The notes below the pieces were generated by a model that saw only the letters and a list, made by a program, of their open reading frames with translations, had not been told where the DNA came from and made no database searches. Position numbers and translations under genes: made by a program. Shown in pieces: positions 25,133 to 34,086 of a stretch of 64,000 nt of DNA. How positions within the stretch are numbered: position 1 is the first letter of the stretch; every line of letters begins with the position of its first letter. Origin of the DNA: Bradyrhizobium glycinis (GTDB taxonomy: Bacteria > Pseudomonadota > Alphaproteobacteria > Rhizobiales > Xanthobacteraceae); contig NZ_JACCHQ010000014.1 in NCBI RefSeq assembly GCF_016031655.1, positions 1 through 64,000 of the forward strand, given 5' to 3'.

Positions 25133-25968
25133 GCCTGCCTCCCAGCTTCCAGCGCGGCCAGCGCGAGCTGCCATTCGTGCTGCTCGACGCGGAGGAAATG
25201 GTTCTTCTCGCGCTGCTCCAGGAAAGGAACACCCTTACCCATCAGCGTGTCGGCGACGATCATCCGTGGCTTGGGCTCGGGATGGGACTTGGCGGCGTCA
25301 AACGCCGTAAGCACGGCATCGAGATCGTTGCCGTCGATGCGCTGCACAAACCAGCCGAAGGCCTGAAGCTTCTCGACCAGCGGCTCGAACGCCATGACCT
25401 GCGTCGAAGGACCATCCGCCTGCTGATTGTTGACGTCGACGATGCCGATCAGATTGTCGAGTTTGTAATGGCCGGCCGACTGGATGGCCTCCCAGACCGA
25501 GCCCTCGTCGAGCTCGCCATCCGAGAATAACGTGTATACCCGCGCCTCGGATTTCTTGCGCTTCAGCCCCAGCCCCATTCCGACGGCGATGCTGAGCCCA
25601 AGCCCTAGCGAGCCGCCCGACATTTCCATTCCCGGCGTGTAGGAGGCCATGCCCGACATTGGCAGGCGGCTCTCGTCGCTGCCATAGGTTTCGAGTTCCT
25701 CCTCGGGGACGATCCCCGCCTCGATCAAGGCCGCGTAGAGCGCGATGGCGTAGTGTCCATTCGAGAGCAGGAAGCGGTCGCGTTCCTCCCAGGACGGATC
25801 TTCCGGCCGGTAGCGCATCGCGTGAAAATAGGCCACCGCAAGGACGTCGGAGATGTCCAGCGCCTGTGCGATATAGCCCTGGCCCTGGACCTCGCCCATG
25901 CGCAGCGCATTGCGGCGAATATTGTAGGCGCGATCCGCCAGTTTCGGCGTGTTGGTCAGCGTTTCCAT
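25129..25968 (-). CDS. Transketolase, N-terminal subunit
   Basis: The 279-aa subunit carries the thiamine diphosphate-binding fold: FLLSNGHYAIALYAALIEAG, GMEMSGGSLGLGLSIAVGMG and the GDGELDEGSVWEAIQSAGHY...NNQQADG motif that binds the Mg-diphosphate. Length is normal for split transketolases. It is followed without a gap by the C-terminal subunit. With the SDR gene and TRAP transporter it likely forms one operon for an unusual ketose or sugar acid. Confidence 0.92.
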   Translation of the reverse strand: METLTNTPKLADRAYNIRRNALRMGEVQGQGYIAQALDISDVLAVAYFHAMRYRPEDPSWEERDRFLLSNGHYAIALYAALIEAGIVPEEELETYGSDESRLPMSGMASYTPGMEMSGGSLGLGLSIAVGMGLGLKRKKSEARVYTLFSDGELDEGSVWEAIQSAGHYKLDNLIGIVDVNNQQADGPSTQVMAFEPLVEKLQAFGWFVQRIDGNDLDAVLTAFDAAKSHPEPKPRMIVADTLMGKGVPFLEQREKNHFLRVEQHEWQLALAALEAGRQA

Positions 25969-25992
25969 CGATCTGGACCTTGTCTTCCTAGC

Positions 25993-26742
25993 TCAGTGGA
26001 TCAGCATGCCGCCGTTGACGTCGATCACGGCACCCGTCACGTAGGCGGAGAGATCCGAGGCCAGGAAGGTGTAGATGCCGGCGACGTCGTCTGCCGTGCC
26101 GAGACGATTGAGCGGAATGCCCTCCAGGATCTTCGCCCTCATGTCGTCGGTCAGCTTGCCCGCGGTGATATCGGTGCCGATCAGGCCGGGTGTCACGCAA
26201 TTGACGCGGATGCCGTCCGGGCCGAATTCACGGGCCATCGCCTTGGCGAGACCAAGCACACCCGCCTTGGCGGCCGAATAATGCGGGCCTCCAAATATTC
26301 CGCCGCCACGCTGGGCCGAGACCGAAGACATGCAGGCGATTGATCCGGATTTTCGTGAGCGCATATGTGGGATCACCGCCTGGGAGAGGAACAGAATGCC
26401 CTTCAGATTGACGTCCTGAATGCGATCCCAATCGGCCGGCGAGATTTCTAGGAACTTCACTGGCTGGGTGATGCCTGCGTTGTTGACGAGAATATCGATG
26501 CTTCCGAAGGATTCGATCGCGCGAGCGACGGCCTGCTCGCAGGATGATTTGTCGGCGACGTCACATCGCAGCCCAATGTGGGACGTGCCAAGCGAAGCCG
26601 CGGCGTCCGCCGCCGCGCTCGCGTCAATGTCGAGAACGGCGACTCGAGCGCCCTCGGCAACGAACCGCCGTGCCGTGGCAAGCCCGATGCCACGCGGCGA
26701 TGCCGCGCCCGAAATGATGGCCGTCTTACCGCTGAGCAGCAT
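25993..26742 (-). CDS. Short-chain dehydrogenase/reductase (SDR)
   Basis: The 249-aa classical SDR shows the cofactor motif (SGAASPRGIGLATARRF, i.e. G-x6-GIG), Asp58-type acid for NAD choice (AVLDIDA), NNAG, catalytic Ser in MSSVSAQRG and YSAAKAG (Tyr and Lys). The acidic residue after strand 2 favours NAD(H). Start ATG 26742 has GGGAGGAATT upstream; an earlier in-frame start is unlikely. It is first in the operon with transketolase and TRAP genes and faces the LysR gene. It probably oxidises a hydroxyl group of the imported compound. Confidence 0.92.
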   Translation of the reverse strand: MLLSGKTAIISGAASPRGIGLATARRFVAEGARVAVLDIDASAAADAAASLGTSHIGLRCDVADKSSCEQAVARAIESFGSIDILVNNAGITQPVKFLEISPADWDRIQDVNLKGILFLSQAVIPHMRSRKSGSIACMSSVSAQRGGGIFGGPHYSAAKAGVLGLAKAMAREFGPDGIRVNCVTPGLIGTDITAGKLTDDMRAKILEGIPLNRLGTADDVAGIYTFLASDLSAYVTGAVIDVNGGMLIH

Positions 26743-26852
26743 CAATTCCTCCCGCAAATTGTTTTTCCTTGGCAAGCCTAGGAATGCACCGCGGACGGGC
26801 AACAGACAAACGCACAGTTGTCACGGATGGATGAATCTGGTTCACTTATGGA
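26743..26852. promoter_or_regulatory. Divergent control region between the SDR operon and LysR gene
   Basis: The 110-bp gap must hold both promoters and the regulator's binding site. LysR proteins normally bind such divergent regions. No single T-N11-A site stands out. Confidence 0.45.
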
Positions 26853-27740
26853 ATGCTATCAAACGTCCCGATATCGGCAATTCGCGCCTTTGAAGCCGCC
26901 GCCCGCACCGGATCTTTTCGCGATGCGGCGAATGAGCTTCACCTGACACCGAGTGCGGTCAGTCATGCCATTCGCAAACTGGAGGACACGCTTCGGACCG
27001 TTCTGTTCGAGCGCAGCGCGCGATCGGTGCGGCTCACGCCAGCCGGCGAAAATCTGATGCGCCACACGGGAGCGGCATTCGATCAGCTCCGCCGTGGCCT
27101 AGAGGAAGTTGCCGCGCGCGGACCGCAATTGGTGCGCGTTCACTCCGCACCCAGCTTTGCCGCGCAATGGCTGGCACCACGGCTGGCACAGTTTCTCGCG
27201 GCTTATCCAAAGCTCGAGGTTCGGCTGGCTGCGAGCACGGACTACGCCCGCTTCAGCAATGATGACTTTGATATCGACATTGTCTATGGTCCGCCGCGTG
27301 CTGAGGGTGTCGAAATTATTCCTCTCCCGGAGGAGACAGTCACCCCGCTCTGCTCCCCTGCTCTCGCAAAATCGATAAGAAAGCCTGCCGATCTCCTCGA
27401 TCAGACGCTGATCCGCTCCGACGTGAAGCAGGTTCAATGGCACCAATGGTTCACCGCCAACGGGTTGGAAGCCCCCGCGCTCCACGGCATGAGATTCGAT
27501 CGCAGCTTTCTCGCGATCGCGACAGCCGCGGAGAGTTTGGGAGTAGCGCTGGAATCGACGCTGCTCGCTGAACGTGAACTGGCGAGCGGACGATTAGTTG
27601 CGCCGCTGGCAGGACGCGCCAACGATATTCGATACGTCGGTCACCGCCTGATCTACCCGCGCGCCGGCCGGCAAAGATCAGCGGTACGGGCTTTTGCAGA
27701 TTGGGTCGTGGCGCAACTCGATGTCCGCTCTTCGCAGTGA
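26853..27740 (+). CDS. LysR-family regulator (GcvA-like)
   Basis: The 295-aa protein has an N-terminal winged helix (ISAIRAFEAAARTGSFRDAA, then LTPSAVSHAIRKLEDTL) and a type 2 periplasmic-binding effector domain from ~90 (VRVHSAPSFAAQWLAPRLAQ, DFDIDIVYGPP). It is divergent from the SDR-transketolase-TRAP operon and most likely controls it. Its effector half has a near-identical second copy at 57333-57874, where the DNA-binding half is missing. Confidence 0.93.
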   Translation: MLSNVPISAIRAFEAAARTGSFRDAANELHLTPSAVSHAIRKLEDTLRTVLFERSARSVRLTPAGENLMRHTGAAFDQLRRGLEEVAARGPQLVRVHSAPSFAAQWLAPRLAQFLAAYPKLEVRLAASTDYARFSNDDFDIDIVYGPPRAEGVEIIPLPEETVTPLCSPALAKSIRKPADLLDQTLIRSDVKQVQWHQWFTANGLEAPALHGMRFDRSFLAIATAAESLGVALESTLLAERELASGRLVAPLAGRANDIRYVGHRLIYPRAGRQRSAVRAFADWVVAQLDVRSSQ

Positions 27741-27753
27741 GCCGCAGCTCTGT

Positions 27754-27786
27754 CAAAAAAGAAGCGAGGGCCTGAGAGGCCCTCGC
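27754..27786 (-). terminator. Rho-independent terminator for mmsA
   Basis: On the minus strand GCGAGGGCC (27786-27778) pairs with GGCCCTCGC (27772-27764) around a five-base loop, and is followed by TTCTTTTTTG. A perfect 9-bp stem with U-tract just after the mmsA stop is a textbook intrinsic terminator. It may also help stop the convergent LysR transcript. Confidence 0.85.
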
Positions 27787-27829
27787 AGTCAGGGAGGAAG
27801 GGGTATCCAAAAACTTGATCCCAGTTCTT

Positions 27830-29329
27830 TTACGACATTGTCGGCATGACGAATTCGGCACCGGCTCGTATTCCGGTTGGCCAGCGGCTGGTGACCGTCT
27901 TCATTCGGGTGTTGAAGCGAACGCCTTCCGGGCCGTGCATGTGATGGTCGCCGAAGATCGATGCTTTCCATCCACCGAAGGAGTGAAAGGCCATCGGTAC
28001 CGGAATCGGAACGTTGATGCCGACCATTCCGACCTTTATCTGATGGGCGAATTCACGCGCAGCGTCGCCATCACGAGTGAAGATAGCGGTGCCATTGCCG
28101 AATTCGTGTTCATTGATCATGCGTGCGGCTGTCGCGTAGTCCGGCGCTCGAACGACTGACAGCACAGGTCCGAAGATCTCTTCCTTGTAGATCTTCATGT
28201 TCGGCTTGACATGGTCGAACAGCGTTCCGCCCACGAAGAAACCATTCTCGTAGCCCTGCATCCTGAACTTGCGTCCGTCGACCAGCAACTTTGCGCCCTC
28301 GGCGACGCCGGCATCGATGTAGCTCCGGACCTTCTCCAGGTGCTGTTTCGTGACGAGGGGACCCATCTCCGCTTCGCGGTCGGTACCCGGCCCGACCTTC
28401 AGGCCTCGAACCTTGGGTTCGAGCGCGGATATCAGCCTGTCCGCGGTCCCCTCGCCGACCGGCACAGCAACCGAGATCGCCATGCAGCGTTCGCCGGCGG
28501 AACCGTAGGCGGCCCCCATCAAAGCATCGACCGCCTGATCCATGTCGGCATCGGGCATCACGATCATGTGGTTCTTGGCGCCACCGAGCGCCTGGCAGCG
28601 CTTCCCGTTGTTCGCGGCCGTCGAATAGATGTATTGCGCAATCGGTGTGGAGCCCACGAAGCTGATCGCCGAAATATCCGGGTGATGCAGCAGCGCATCG
28701 ACAGCTTCCTTGTCGCCTTGCACCACGTTGAACACACCGTCCGGCAGACCGGCTTCCTTGAGCCACTCCGCCATGATGAGCGACGCCGATGGGTCGCGCT
28801 CAGATGGCTTCAGAATGAAGGCATTTCCGCAGGCCAGAGCGACCGGGAACATCCACATCGGAACCATGACCGGGAAATTGAAGGGCGTGATTCCGGCGAC
28901 AACACCGAGCGGCTGGCGCGTAGAATAGCTATCGACGCGGGTACCGACATTCTCGGTGAGTTCGCCCTTGAGGAGTTGCGGAGCGGCCGTGGCAAACTCG
29001 ACCACCTCCATTCCGCGCTGAACTTCCCCGAGAGCGTCGGAGTGAACCTTGCCGTGCTCGGAGACGATCACGTCGGCAAGCTGACTTGCGCGATCCTCGA
29101 GAATTCGTAGAAAGCGATTGAGGATGCGTGCACGCCGTAAAGGCGTCGTGTCGGCCCAACCCTGCGCCGCCCTGTTTGCGGCAAACACCGCGTCCGCCAC
29201 CACGGCCCCGTTGGCGGCCACAACACGGCCCGTCTGCTCGCCCGTTGCCGGGTTGAAGACGGGCAAACTGCGTTCATTGCCACCCGGGACCTGCCTGCCA
29301 TTGATGAAATGATTGATCTGCGTGACCAC
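27830..29329 (-). CDS. mmsA: CoA-acylating methylmalonate-semialdehyde dehydrogenase
   Basis: The 499-aa aldehyde dehydrogenase has the MmsA/IolA hallmarks: ITPFNFPVMVPMWMFPVALA with Asn151, FVGSTPIAQYIY, LGGAKNHMIVMPDAD and the catalytic Cys282 in GERCMAIS. The Glu base of ordinary ALDHs is replaced by Asn in AKNH, as expected for CoA-dependent members. It converts methylmalonate or malonate semialdehyde to propionyl-CoA or acetyl-CoA plus CO2, with NAD. It stands alone between a terminator and the BMP-ABC operon (41 bp gap) and might be read through from it. Confidence 0.93.
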   Translation of the reverse strand: MVTQINHFINGRQVPGGNERSLPVFNPATGEQTGRVVAANGAVVADAVFAANRAAQGWADTTPLRRARILNRFLRILEDRASQLADVIVSEHGKVHSDALGEVQRGMEVVEFATAAPQLLKGELTENVGTRVDSYSTRQPLGVVAGITPFNFPVMVPMWMFPVALACGNAFILKPSERDPSASLIMAEWLKEAGLPDGVFNVVQGDKEAVDALLHHPDISAISFVGSTPIAQYIYSTAANNGKRCQALGGAKNHMIVMPDADMDQAVDALMGAAYGSAGERCMAISVAVPVGEGTADRLISALEPKVRGLKVGPGTDREAEMGPLVTKQHLEKVRSYIDAGVAEGAKLLVDGRKFRMQGYENGFFVGGTLFDHVKPNMKIYKEEIFGPVLSVVRAPDYATAARMINEHEFGNGTAIFTRDGDAAREFAHQIKVGMVGINVPIPVPMAFHSFGGWKASIFGDHHMHGPEGVRFNTRMKTVTSRWPTGIRAGAEFVMPTMS

Positions 29330-29370
29330 AAGCGTCTCCTTATTAATTTTGACCAGACAAGTGCCTCGAG

Positions 29371-30885
29371 TCAGGCCGCTTTCATTCCCGCCATGTATTT
29401 GCCGATCACGCGCTTGTCGGCGCTCTCGGCTGGCACCTCATGGACGATGCGACCCGCGCTCATGACGAGGATCCTATCGACCAAGCCGAGCAACTCGTCG
29501 AGATCCTCCGAGATGAGCAGCACTGCGGCCCCGCCGTTTCGTGCATCGAGGATCCGACGATACGTTTCTTCGCACGCAACGAAATCAAGGCCGAACGTCG
29601 GATTGGATGCGACCAGCAAGCAAACATCCTGGGTGAGCTCTCGCGCCAAAACGGCGCGTTGCACGTTGCCACCGGATAGCGCGCTCATGCTTGCGGTCAG
29701 GCCAGGCGCCTTGACACGGAATTGCGCCACCAGCCTCTCGGCCTGCTCCACGAGTGCCCCGTAGTTCATTGCGATACCGCGGCAGAGCGGCGCCCGATCG
29801 AAATTGCGCAGGGCGAGATTCTCGGCCAGCGACATGCGATCGATGCAGGCGTTCTTGAGGGGCTCTTGCGGCAAGCCATAGACGCCCAGGCGGGCGATTT
29901 CCCTTCGTGTACCGTTGAAGGACGAGCCGGAGACGGCAATCGTACCGTTGCGATCCCGCTGCCCCATCATGGCCTCGACCAACTCCAACTGTCCATTTCC
30001 GGATACTCCGGCAATCCCGACGATCTCGCCTGCTCGCACCTCAAGCGAGAGATCCTTCACGGCCGGAAGACCATTGTCCCCGTTCGCGCAGAGGTTCCTG
30101 ATGGAAAGGATAACGTTGGGCTTTGGAGGTAATCTCGGCGCATGCGGCACCATCTTGCTGACGGGCTCTCCGATCATAGCTTCCGCCAGAGCATCGTCCG
30201 TCAAATCAGCAACGGCCCCAGTTCGCACCGACGCACCTCTACGCAACACCGTCACGTCGTCGGCAAATCGGCGCACTTCATGAAACTTGTGGCTGATCAG
30301 GATCGCGCTGAGTTCGCCCGTCCGTGTCAGGCTGCGAACATGGCCGAGCACTTCGTCGGCTTCTGCCGGCGTGAGCACCGACGTCGGTTCGTCCAAGATG
30401 AGGAGCTTGCGCCCGAGATAGAGCTGCTTGACGATTTCGGCCTTCTGCTTCTCGCCGGCAGAGAGCTGCGAGACGCGCACGTCGAGTGGCACGTGAAAAG
30501 GGAGCTTCCTGGTGACTTCGGTCAGCCGCCTCAGCTCGCTTTGCCAGTCGATATAGGCCGGCAATCTCGCACCGCTGACGACGAGATTCTGCGCCACCGT
30601 CATCGACGGCACGAGAGTAAAATGCTGGTACACCATGCCGATGCCGAGCGCATCGGCATCCTTCGGCGAGTTCAGTCGCTGCTCGCGCCCATCCACCTGG
30701 ATGTGCCCCTCGTCCGGACGGTAAAAACCCACCAGGCATTTGACCAACGTGCTCTTGCCGGCGCCGTTCTCCCCCAGCAGCGCGTGGACGGTGCCCGAGC
30801 GGATCAGCAGCGACACGTTGTTCAAAGCGAGATTCGCCCCGAAACGCTTCGTCATGTTCCTGAGCTCGACTTGCGGTACGCTCAT
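29371..30885 (-). CDS. BMP-type ABC transporter ATP-binding protein (two domains)
   Basis: The 504-aa protein has tandem ATPase domains. The first is complete: Walker A GENGAGKST, signature LSAGEKQKAEI, Walker B LLILDEPTSVLTP and switch His ISHKFHEV. The second has a degenerate Walker A (GVSGNGQ, lacking GKS/T) but a good signature (LSGGNVQRAVLARE); this is normal in ribose/nucleoside-type transporters. Start ATG 30885 has GGAGGG upstream. It energises the two permeases that follow in the minus-strand operon order (binding protein, permeases, ATPase). Confidence 0.92.
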   Translation of the reverse strand: MSVPQVELRNMTKRFGANLALNNVSLLIRSGTVHALLGENGAGKSTLVKCLVGFYRPDEGHIQVDGREQRLNSPKDADALGIGMVYQHFTLVPSMTVAQNLVVSGARLPAYIDWQSELRRLTEVTRKLPFHVPLDVRVSQLSAGEKQKAEIVKQLYLGRKLLILDEPTSVLTPAEADEVLGHVRSLTRTGELSAILISHKFHEVRRFADDVTVLRRGASVRTGAVADLTDDALAEAMIGEPVSKMVPHAPRLPPKPNVILSIRNLCANGDNGLPAVKDLSLEVRAGEIVGIAGVSGNGQLELVEAMMGQRDRNGTIAVSGSSFNGTRREIARLGVYGLPQEPLKNACIDRMSLAENLALRNFDRAPLCRGIAMNYGALVEQAERLVAQFRVKAPGLTASMSALSGGNVQRAVLARELTQDVCLLVASNPTFGLDFVACEETYRRILDARNGGAAVLLISEDLDELLGLVDRILVMSAGRIVHEVPAESADKRVIGKYMAGMKAA

Positions 30886-30925
30886 CGGACGTCCCTCCGA
30901 GGATGAATTCTCGTCATGGCGCTTC

Positions 30926-31852
30926 TCACCGGTGGAGCTTGAGCTCGCCCGGCGCATCGGCGAATGGAGCAGCCCGCGACGTCGAGGCCACCATGATTGC
31001 AAGGGTCAGAATGTAGGGAGCCGCGTTGAACAGGTAATAGTAGCCGGTCACGCCAATGCCCTGGAGCGCAGGACCGAGAGCGCCCGCCCCGCCGAACAGC
31101 AGCGATGCGCCGAGAGCATTGACCGAACGCCAGCGCGCAAAGATGACGAGCGCGACCGCCATGATGCCTTGGCCACTCGACAGGCCTTCGCTCCAGCTCC
31201 CCGGATATGAAAGTGACAGAAAGCTGCCGCCGATGCCGGCGAGAAAGCCGCCCGCCATGGTGGCGATGATGCGCACCCGCAATACGGGAAAGCCAAGCGC
31301 TCGTGCCGCATCCTCGCTATCGCCGACCGTGCGCAGCATCAACCCCCAGCCCGTCCTGTTCAGGAAGACGTAGACCGCGAAAGCCAATGCAATTCCGACG
31401 AAGAACAGCGCGTTAACGTCCAGCGCAGCTCGCACCTGCGGTACGCTCGACCAGAATCCGAGTGCGATCGAGGGAAGCGGCGGCGCCTTGGGCTCGATCA
31501 AGGGTTTGCCCAGGAAAAACGCGAGGCCCGTACCCAGCACGATCAAGCTGATGCCGATCGCGGTGTCATTGACGCGCTTCACACTGCACAGCAGGCCATG
31601 CAGAAGGCCGAAGGCCATGCCGGCGAGTCCCGCGGAAAGCACGCCTAGCCAGGGCGAGCCGGAGAGGTAGGAGATCCCGTATCCCGCCATGGCACCGAGC
31701 ATCAGCGTGCCTTCGAGCCCTAGATTGATACGGCCCGATTTCTCGGTAATCAGCTCGCCGATGCTGACGAAAATGAAGGGTGTCGACACCCGGATGGCGC
31801 CACCCAGGATCGCGAGCGGCAGCGCTAGCCAGCCGATTGATGTACCGTCCAT
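30926..31852 (-). CDS. BMP-type ABC transporter permease (NupQ-like)
   Basis: The 308-aa permease has about eight hydrophobic helices and family stretches such as IFVSIGELITEKSGRINLGL-EGTLMLGA, LAFFLGKPLIEPKAPPLP and FPVLRVRIIATMAGGFLAGI. This family forms the second channel subunit of nucleoside-like importers. It starts just before (three bases after) the stop of the larger permease, so the two are coupled. Confidence 0.9.
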   Translation of the reverse strand: MDGTSIGWLALPLAILGGAIRVSTPFIFVSIGELITEKSGRINLGLEGTLMLGAMAGYGISYLSGSPWLGVLSAGLAGMAFGLLHGLLCSVKRVNDTAIGISLIVLGTGLAFFLGKPLIEPKAPPLPSIALGFWSSVPQVRAALDVNALFFVGIALAFAVYVFLNRTGWGLMLRTVGDSEDAARALGFPVLRVRIIATMAGGFLAGIGGSFLSLSYPGSWSEGLSSGQGIMAVALVIFARWRSVNALGASLLFGGAGALGPALQGIGVTGYYYLFNAAPYILTLAIMVASTSRAAPFADAPGELKLHR

Positions 31853-31855
31853 GCC

Positions 31856-32932
31856 TTACCTCCGCGTCGTTTCTCGGAGTTGTTGCGCAATTGCATCCGC
31901 GACGAGGACGCAGACGAAGATCAGGCCCTGAAACACCAGCATTGTCGCATCTGGAAGTCCAAGACGCCGTTGCAGCAAACTGGCGCTCGCCTGCATGCCG
32001 CCAATCAACAGCGCGACGGCGACAATCGCAAGCGGCTGGTGCCGCGCCAGGAAGGCGACGAGGATTCCGCTATAGCCATAGCCGACGATGAGCGAGGAGT
32101 TGGCCGTCCCCTGCACTGCCGCCACCTCGATCGCGCCGGCAATGCCCGCCATGCCGCCTGCCACGACCGAGGCTCCGATGATCCAGCGATTCACGGCAAG
32201 ACCGATCATCCTCGCGACCCGGGCACTTCCGCCAACCACTCGCAGCGCAAACCCCCAGCGGGTGTAGCGGAGCACGACATGTACGGCGATCGCCAGCAAT
32301 AGACTGACGGCAAGGCCGGCGTGAACGCCCACACCTGGCAGCGTCGGCAGCATGTAGGAGGGATCGATAGGGTGGGTCGACGGCTTGTCGAGACTTGCCG
32401 GATCGCGCAACATGCCTTCGGTCAGGTGGTGGAAGACGGCGATACCGATGTAGGACAGCAGCAGGCTCGAGATCGTTTCGTTGACGCCGCGATATTGGCG
32501 GAGAACACCCGCCAGACCGAACCAGAGCCCTCCGATCAAGGCGCCGGCCAGCAACATCAGGCATTGCATGGGAAACGCGTGCGCTCCCGCGAACGGCAGC
32601 GTCACAACGGCACCCGCGAGCCCGCCGAGCACCAAGGCCCCCTCGCCGCCGATGATCACCAGCCCCGCTTGCGCAGGGATCGCAACGGCGAGGCCCACGA
32701 GGACCAAAGGAGCGGCGCGCGACAAGGTATCCTGCCAGGCGAAGCTGCTACCGAAGCCGCCCTGGACGATCAGACCGAACACCGTGGCGGGGTTCTGTCC
32801 GTACAAGGCCACGAACGCCGCAAAGATGGCGGAGGCGAGCAGCACCGCCAGGACAGGCAGGGCCACACTCAGTTGAGCTGCGGTTACCAGCGGCTTCGGA
32901 GGCACGGGTTCGATTCCGGAGATCGAAGACAA
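31856..32932 (-). CDS. BMP-type ABC transporter permease (NupP-like)
   Basis: The 358-aa permease has ~10 membrane helices. Conserved blocks include APLVLVGLAVAIPAQAGLVI, IGGEGALVLGGLAGAVV, VNETISSLLLSYIGIAVFHH and FALRVVGGSARVARMIGL, all typical of the BPD/NupP family. It lies between the binding-protein and NupQ-like genes. Pairs with the NupQ-like subunit to import a nucleoside or similar small polar molecule. Confidence 0.9.
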   Translation of the reverse strand: MSSISGIEPVPPKPLVTAAQLSVALPVLAVLLASAIFAAFVALYGQNPATVFGLIVQGGFGSSFAWQDTLSRAAPLVLVGLAVAIPAQAGLVIIGGEGALVLGGLAGAVVTLPFAGAHAFPMQCLMLLAGALIGGLWFGLAGVLRQYRGVNETISSLLLSYIGIAVFHHLTEGMLRDPASLDKPSTHPIDPSYMLPTLPGVGVHAGLAVSLLLAIAVHVVLRYTRWGFALRVVGGSARVARMIGLAVNRWIIGASVVAGGMAGIAGAIEVAAVQGTANSSLIVGYGYSGILVAFLARHQPLAIVAVALLIGGMQASASLLQRRLGLPDATMLVFQGLIFVCVLVADAIAQQLRETTRR

Positions 32933-32941
32933 GAGCGCCTC

Positions 32942-34054
32942 CTAGACTTGGCCGATGATGCCTTCGACGAGATAATTGATGCCGTCGAGCGCCCGGTCGT
33001 TGCTGCTCTGCATGACGCCAGCAGGGATGACGACGTTGCCCTTATTGTCCTTGAGCGGGCCGCTGTAGATCACGCGCGTGCCGCCCATGAGGTCTGCCCG
33101 TGCCGTCTCGGCCGCTGCGCGCGCCTCAGGCGTAACGAGTTTTCCAAAAGGACTGTTCTTTACGAAATGATCACCAAGCCCTGCACGGAGATAGTGCTCC
33201 GGCTTCTTGCCGCCACGGACGCTGCCGGCATAGACAAGATAGGGTGTGATCCAGTTCCACTCGGCTCCGGTGAGATAGCCGTTAGGAGCCACCTCGGCCT
33301 GACTCGAATGGTAGCCGCATGACATGACCCCGCGCTTCTCCGCCGTCTCGACCACGACTTTCGGGCTGTCGACCTGGGCGGCGATGACGTCGGCCCCCTG
33401 GTCGACCAGCGTGTTCGTCGCCTCCGCTTCGCGGACTGGAAGAACCCAGTCGCCCGTGAAGATGACCTGCACCTGAATCGCCGGATCGACTGATCGCGCG
33501 CCGATTGCAAACGCGTTTATGCTGCGCAGAAGATTGGGCGTCGGCTTTGCAGCGACGAGGCCGAGCTTCTTGCTCTTCGTCATGTGGCCAGCGATGATTC
33601 CCGAAGTGTACTGCGCCTCGAAGATGTAGGCGTAGAACGTGCCGATGTTCTCGGGCATGCCCGCCGTCCACACGCCGCCGGTGTGAGCGAAGGTGACATC
33701 CGGATACTTGGCCGCCATCTCTAGAACGTGCGGCTTGAAATAGCCAAAGGACGTCGCCAGGATGAGTTGAGCGCCATCCTGACGGATCATTCCTTCCATG
33801 CTGCGCTGGGCCGCGATCGTTTCCGGAACGCGCTCCTCCTCGATCACCTTGATGCCGGGCAGCTTCTTCAGGGCCGCGGCGGCCTGCGCGTGGGACTGGT
33901 TGAAGCCGTAATCCTGCTTGGAGCCGGAGTAGAGAACTCCGACGGTGAGTGGCGTCTCCGCATGGGCAACGGTACTCTTGAGAACGAATGGTGCGGAACC
34001 GGCAGCGGCCAGCATCTGGAGCACCGAGCGACGGTCGACAGGCTTCAATGTCAT
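32942..34054 (-). CDS. BMP-family (PnrA-like) ABC substrate-binding protein
   Basis: The 370-aa periplasmic protein begins MTLKPVDRRSVLQMLAAAGS and has a signal ending VAHA-ETP. Family stretches are VGVLYSGSKQDYGFNQSHAQ, QLILATSFGYFKPHVLEMAA, FAHTGGVWTAGMPENIGTFY and GADVIAAQVDSPKVV. Proteins of this group bind purine nucleosides, but also other ligands. It is the second gene of the minus-strand operon, after a DapA-like enzyme, suggesting the transported compound is a substrate of, or leads to, an aldolase/lyase step. Confidence 0.92.
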   Translation of the reverse strand: MTLKPVDRRSVLQMLAAAGSAPFVLKSTVAHAETPLTVGVLYSGSKQDYGFNQSHAQAAAALKKLPGIKVIEEERVPETIAAQRSMEGMIRQDGAQLILATSFGYFKPHVLEMAAKYPDVTFAHTGGVWTAGMPENIGTFYAYIFEAQYTSGIIAGHMTKSKKLGLVAAKPTPNLLRSINAFAIGARSVDPAIQVQVIFTGDWVLPVREAEATNTLVDQGADVIAAQVDSPKVVVETAEKRGVMSCGYHSSQAEVAPNGYLTGAEWNWITPYLVYAGSVRGGKKPEHYLRAGLGDHFVKNSPFGKLVTPEARAAAETARADLMGGTRVIYSGPLKDNKGNVVIPAGVMQSSNDRALDGINYLVEGIIGQV

Positions 34055-34086
34055 GTTCCCCTCCGTTGAAGATTGCGATCAGCAAG

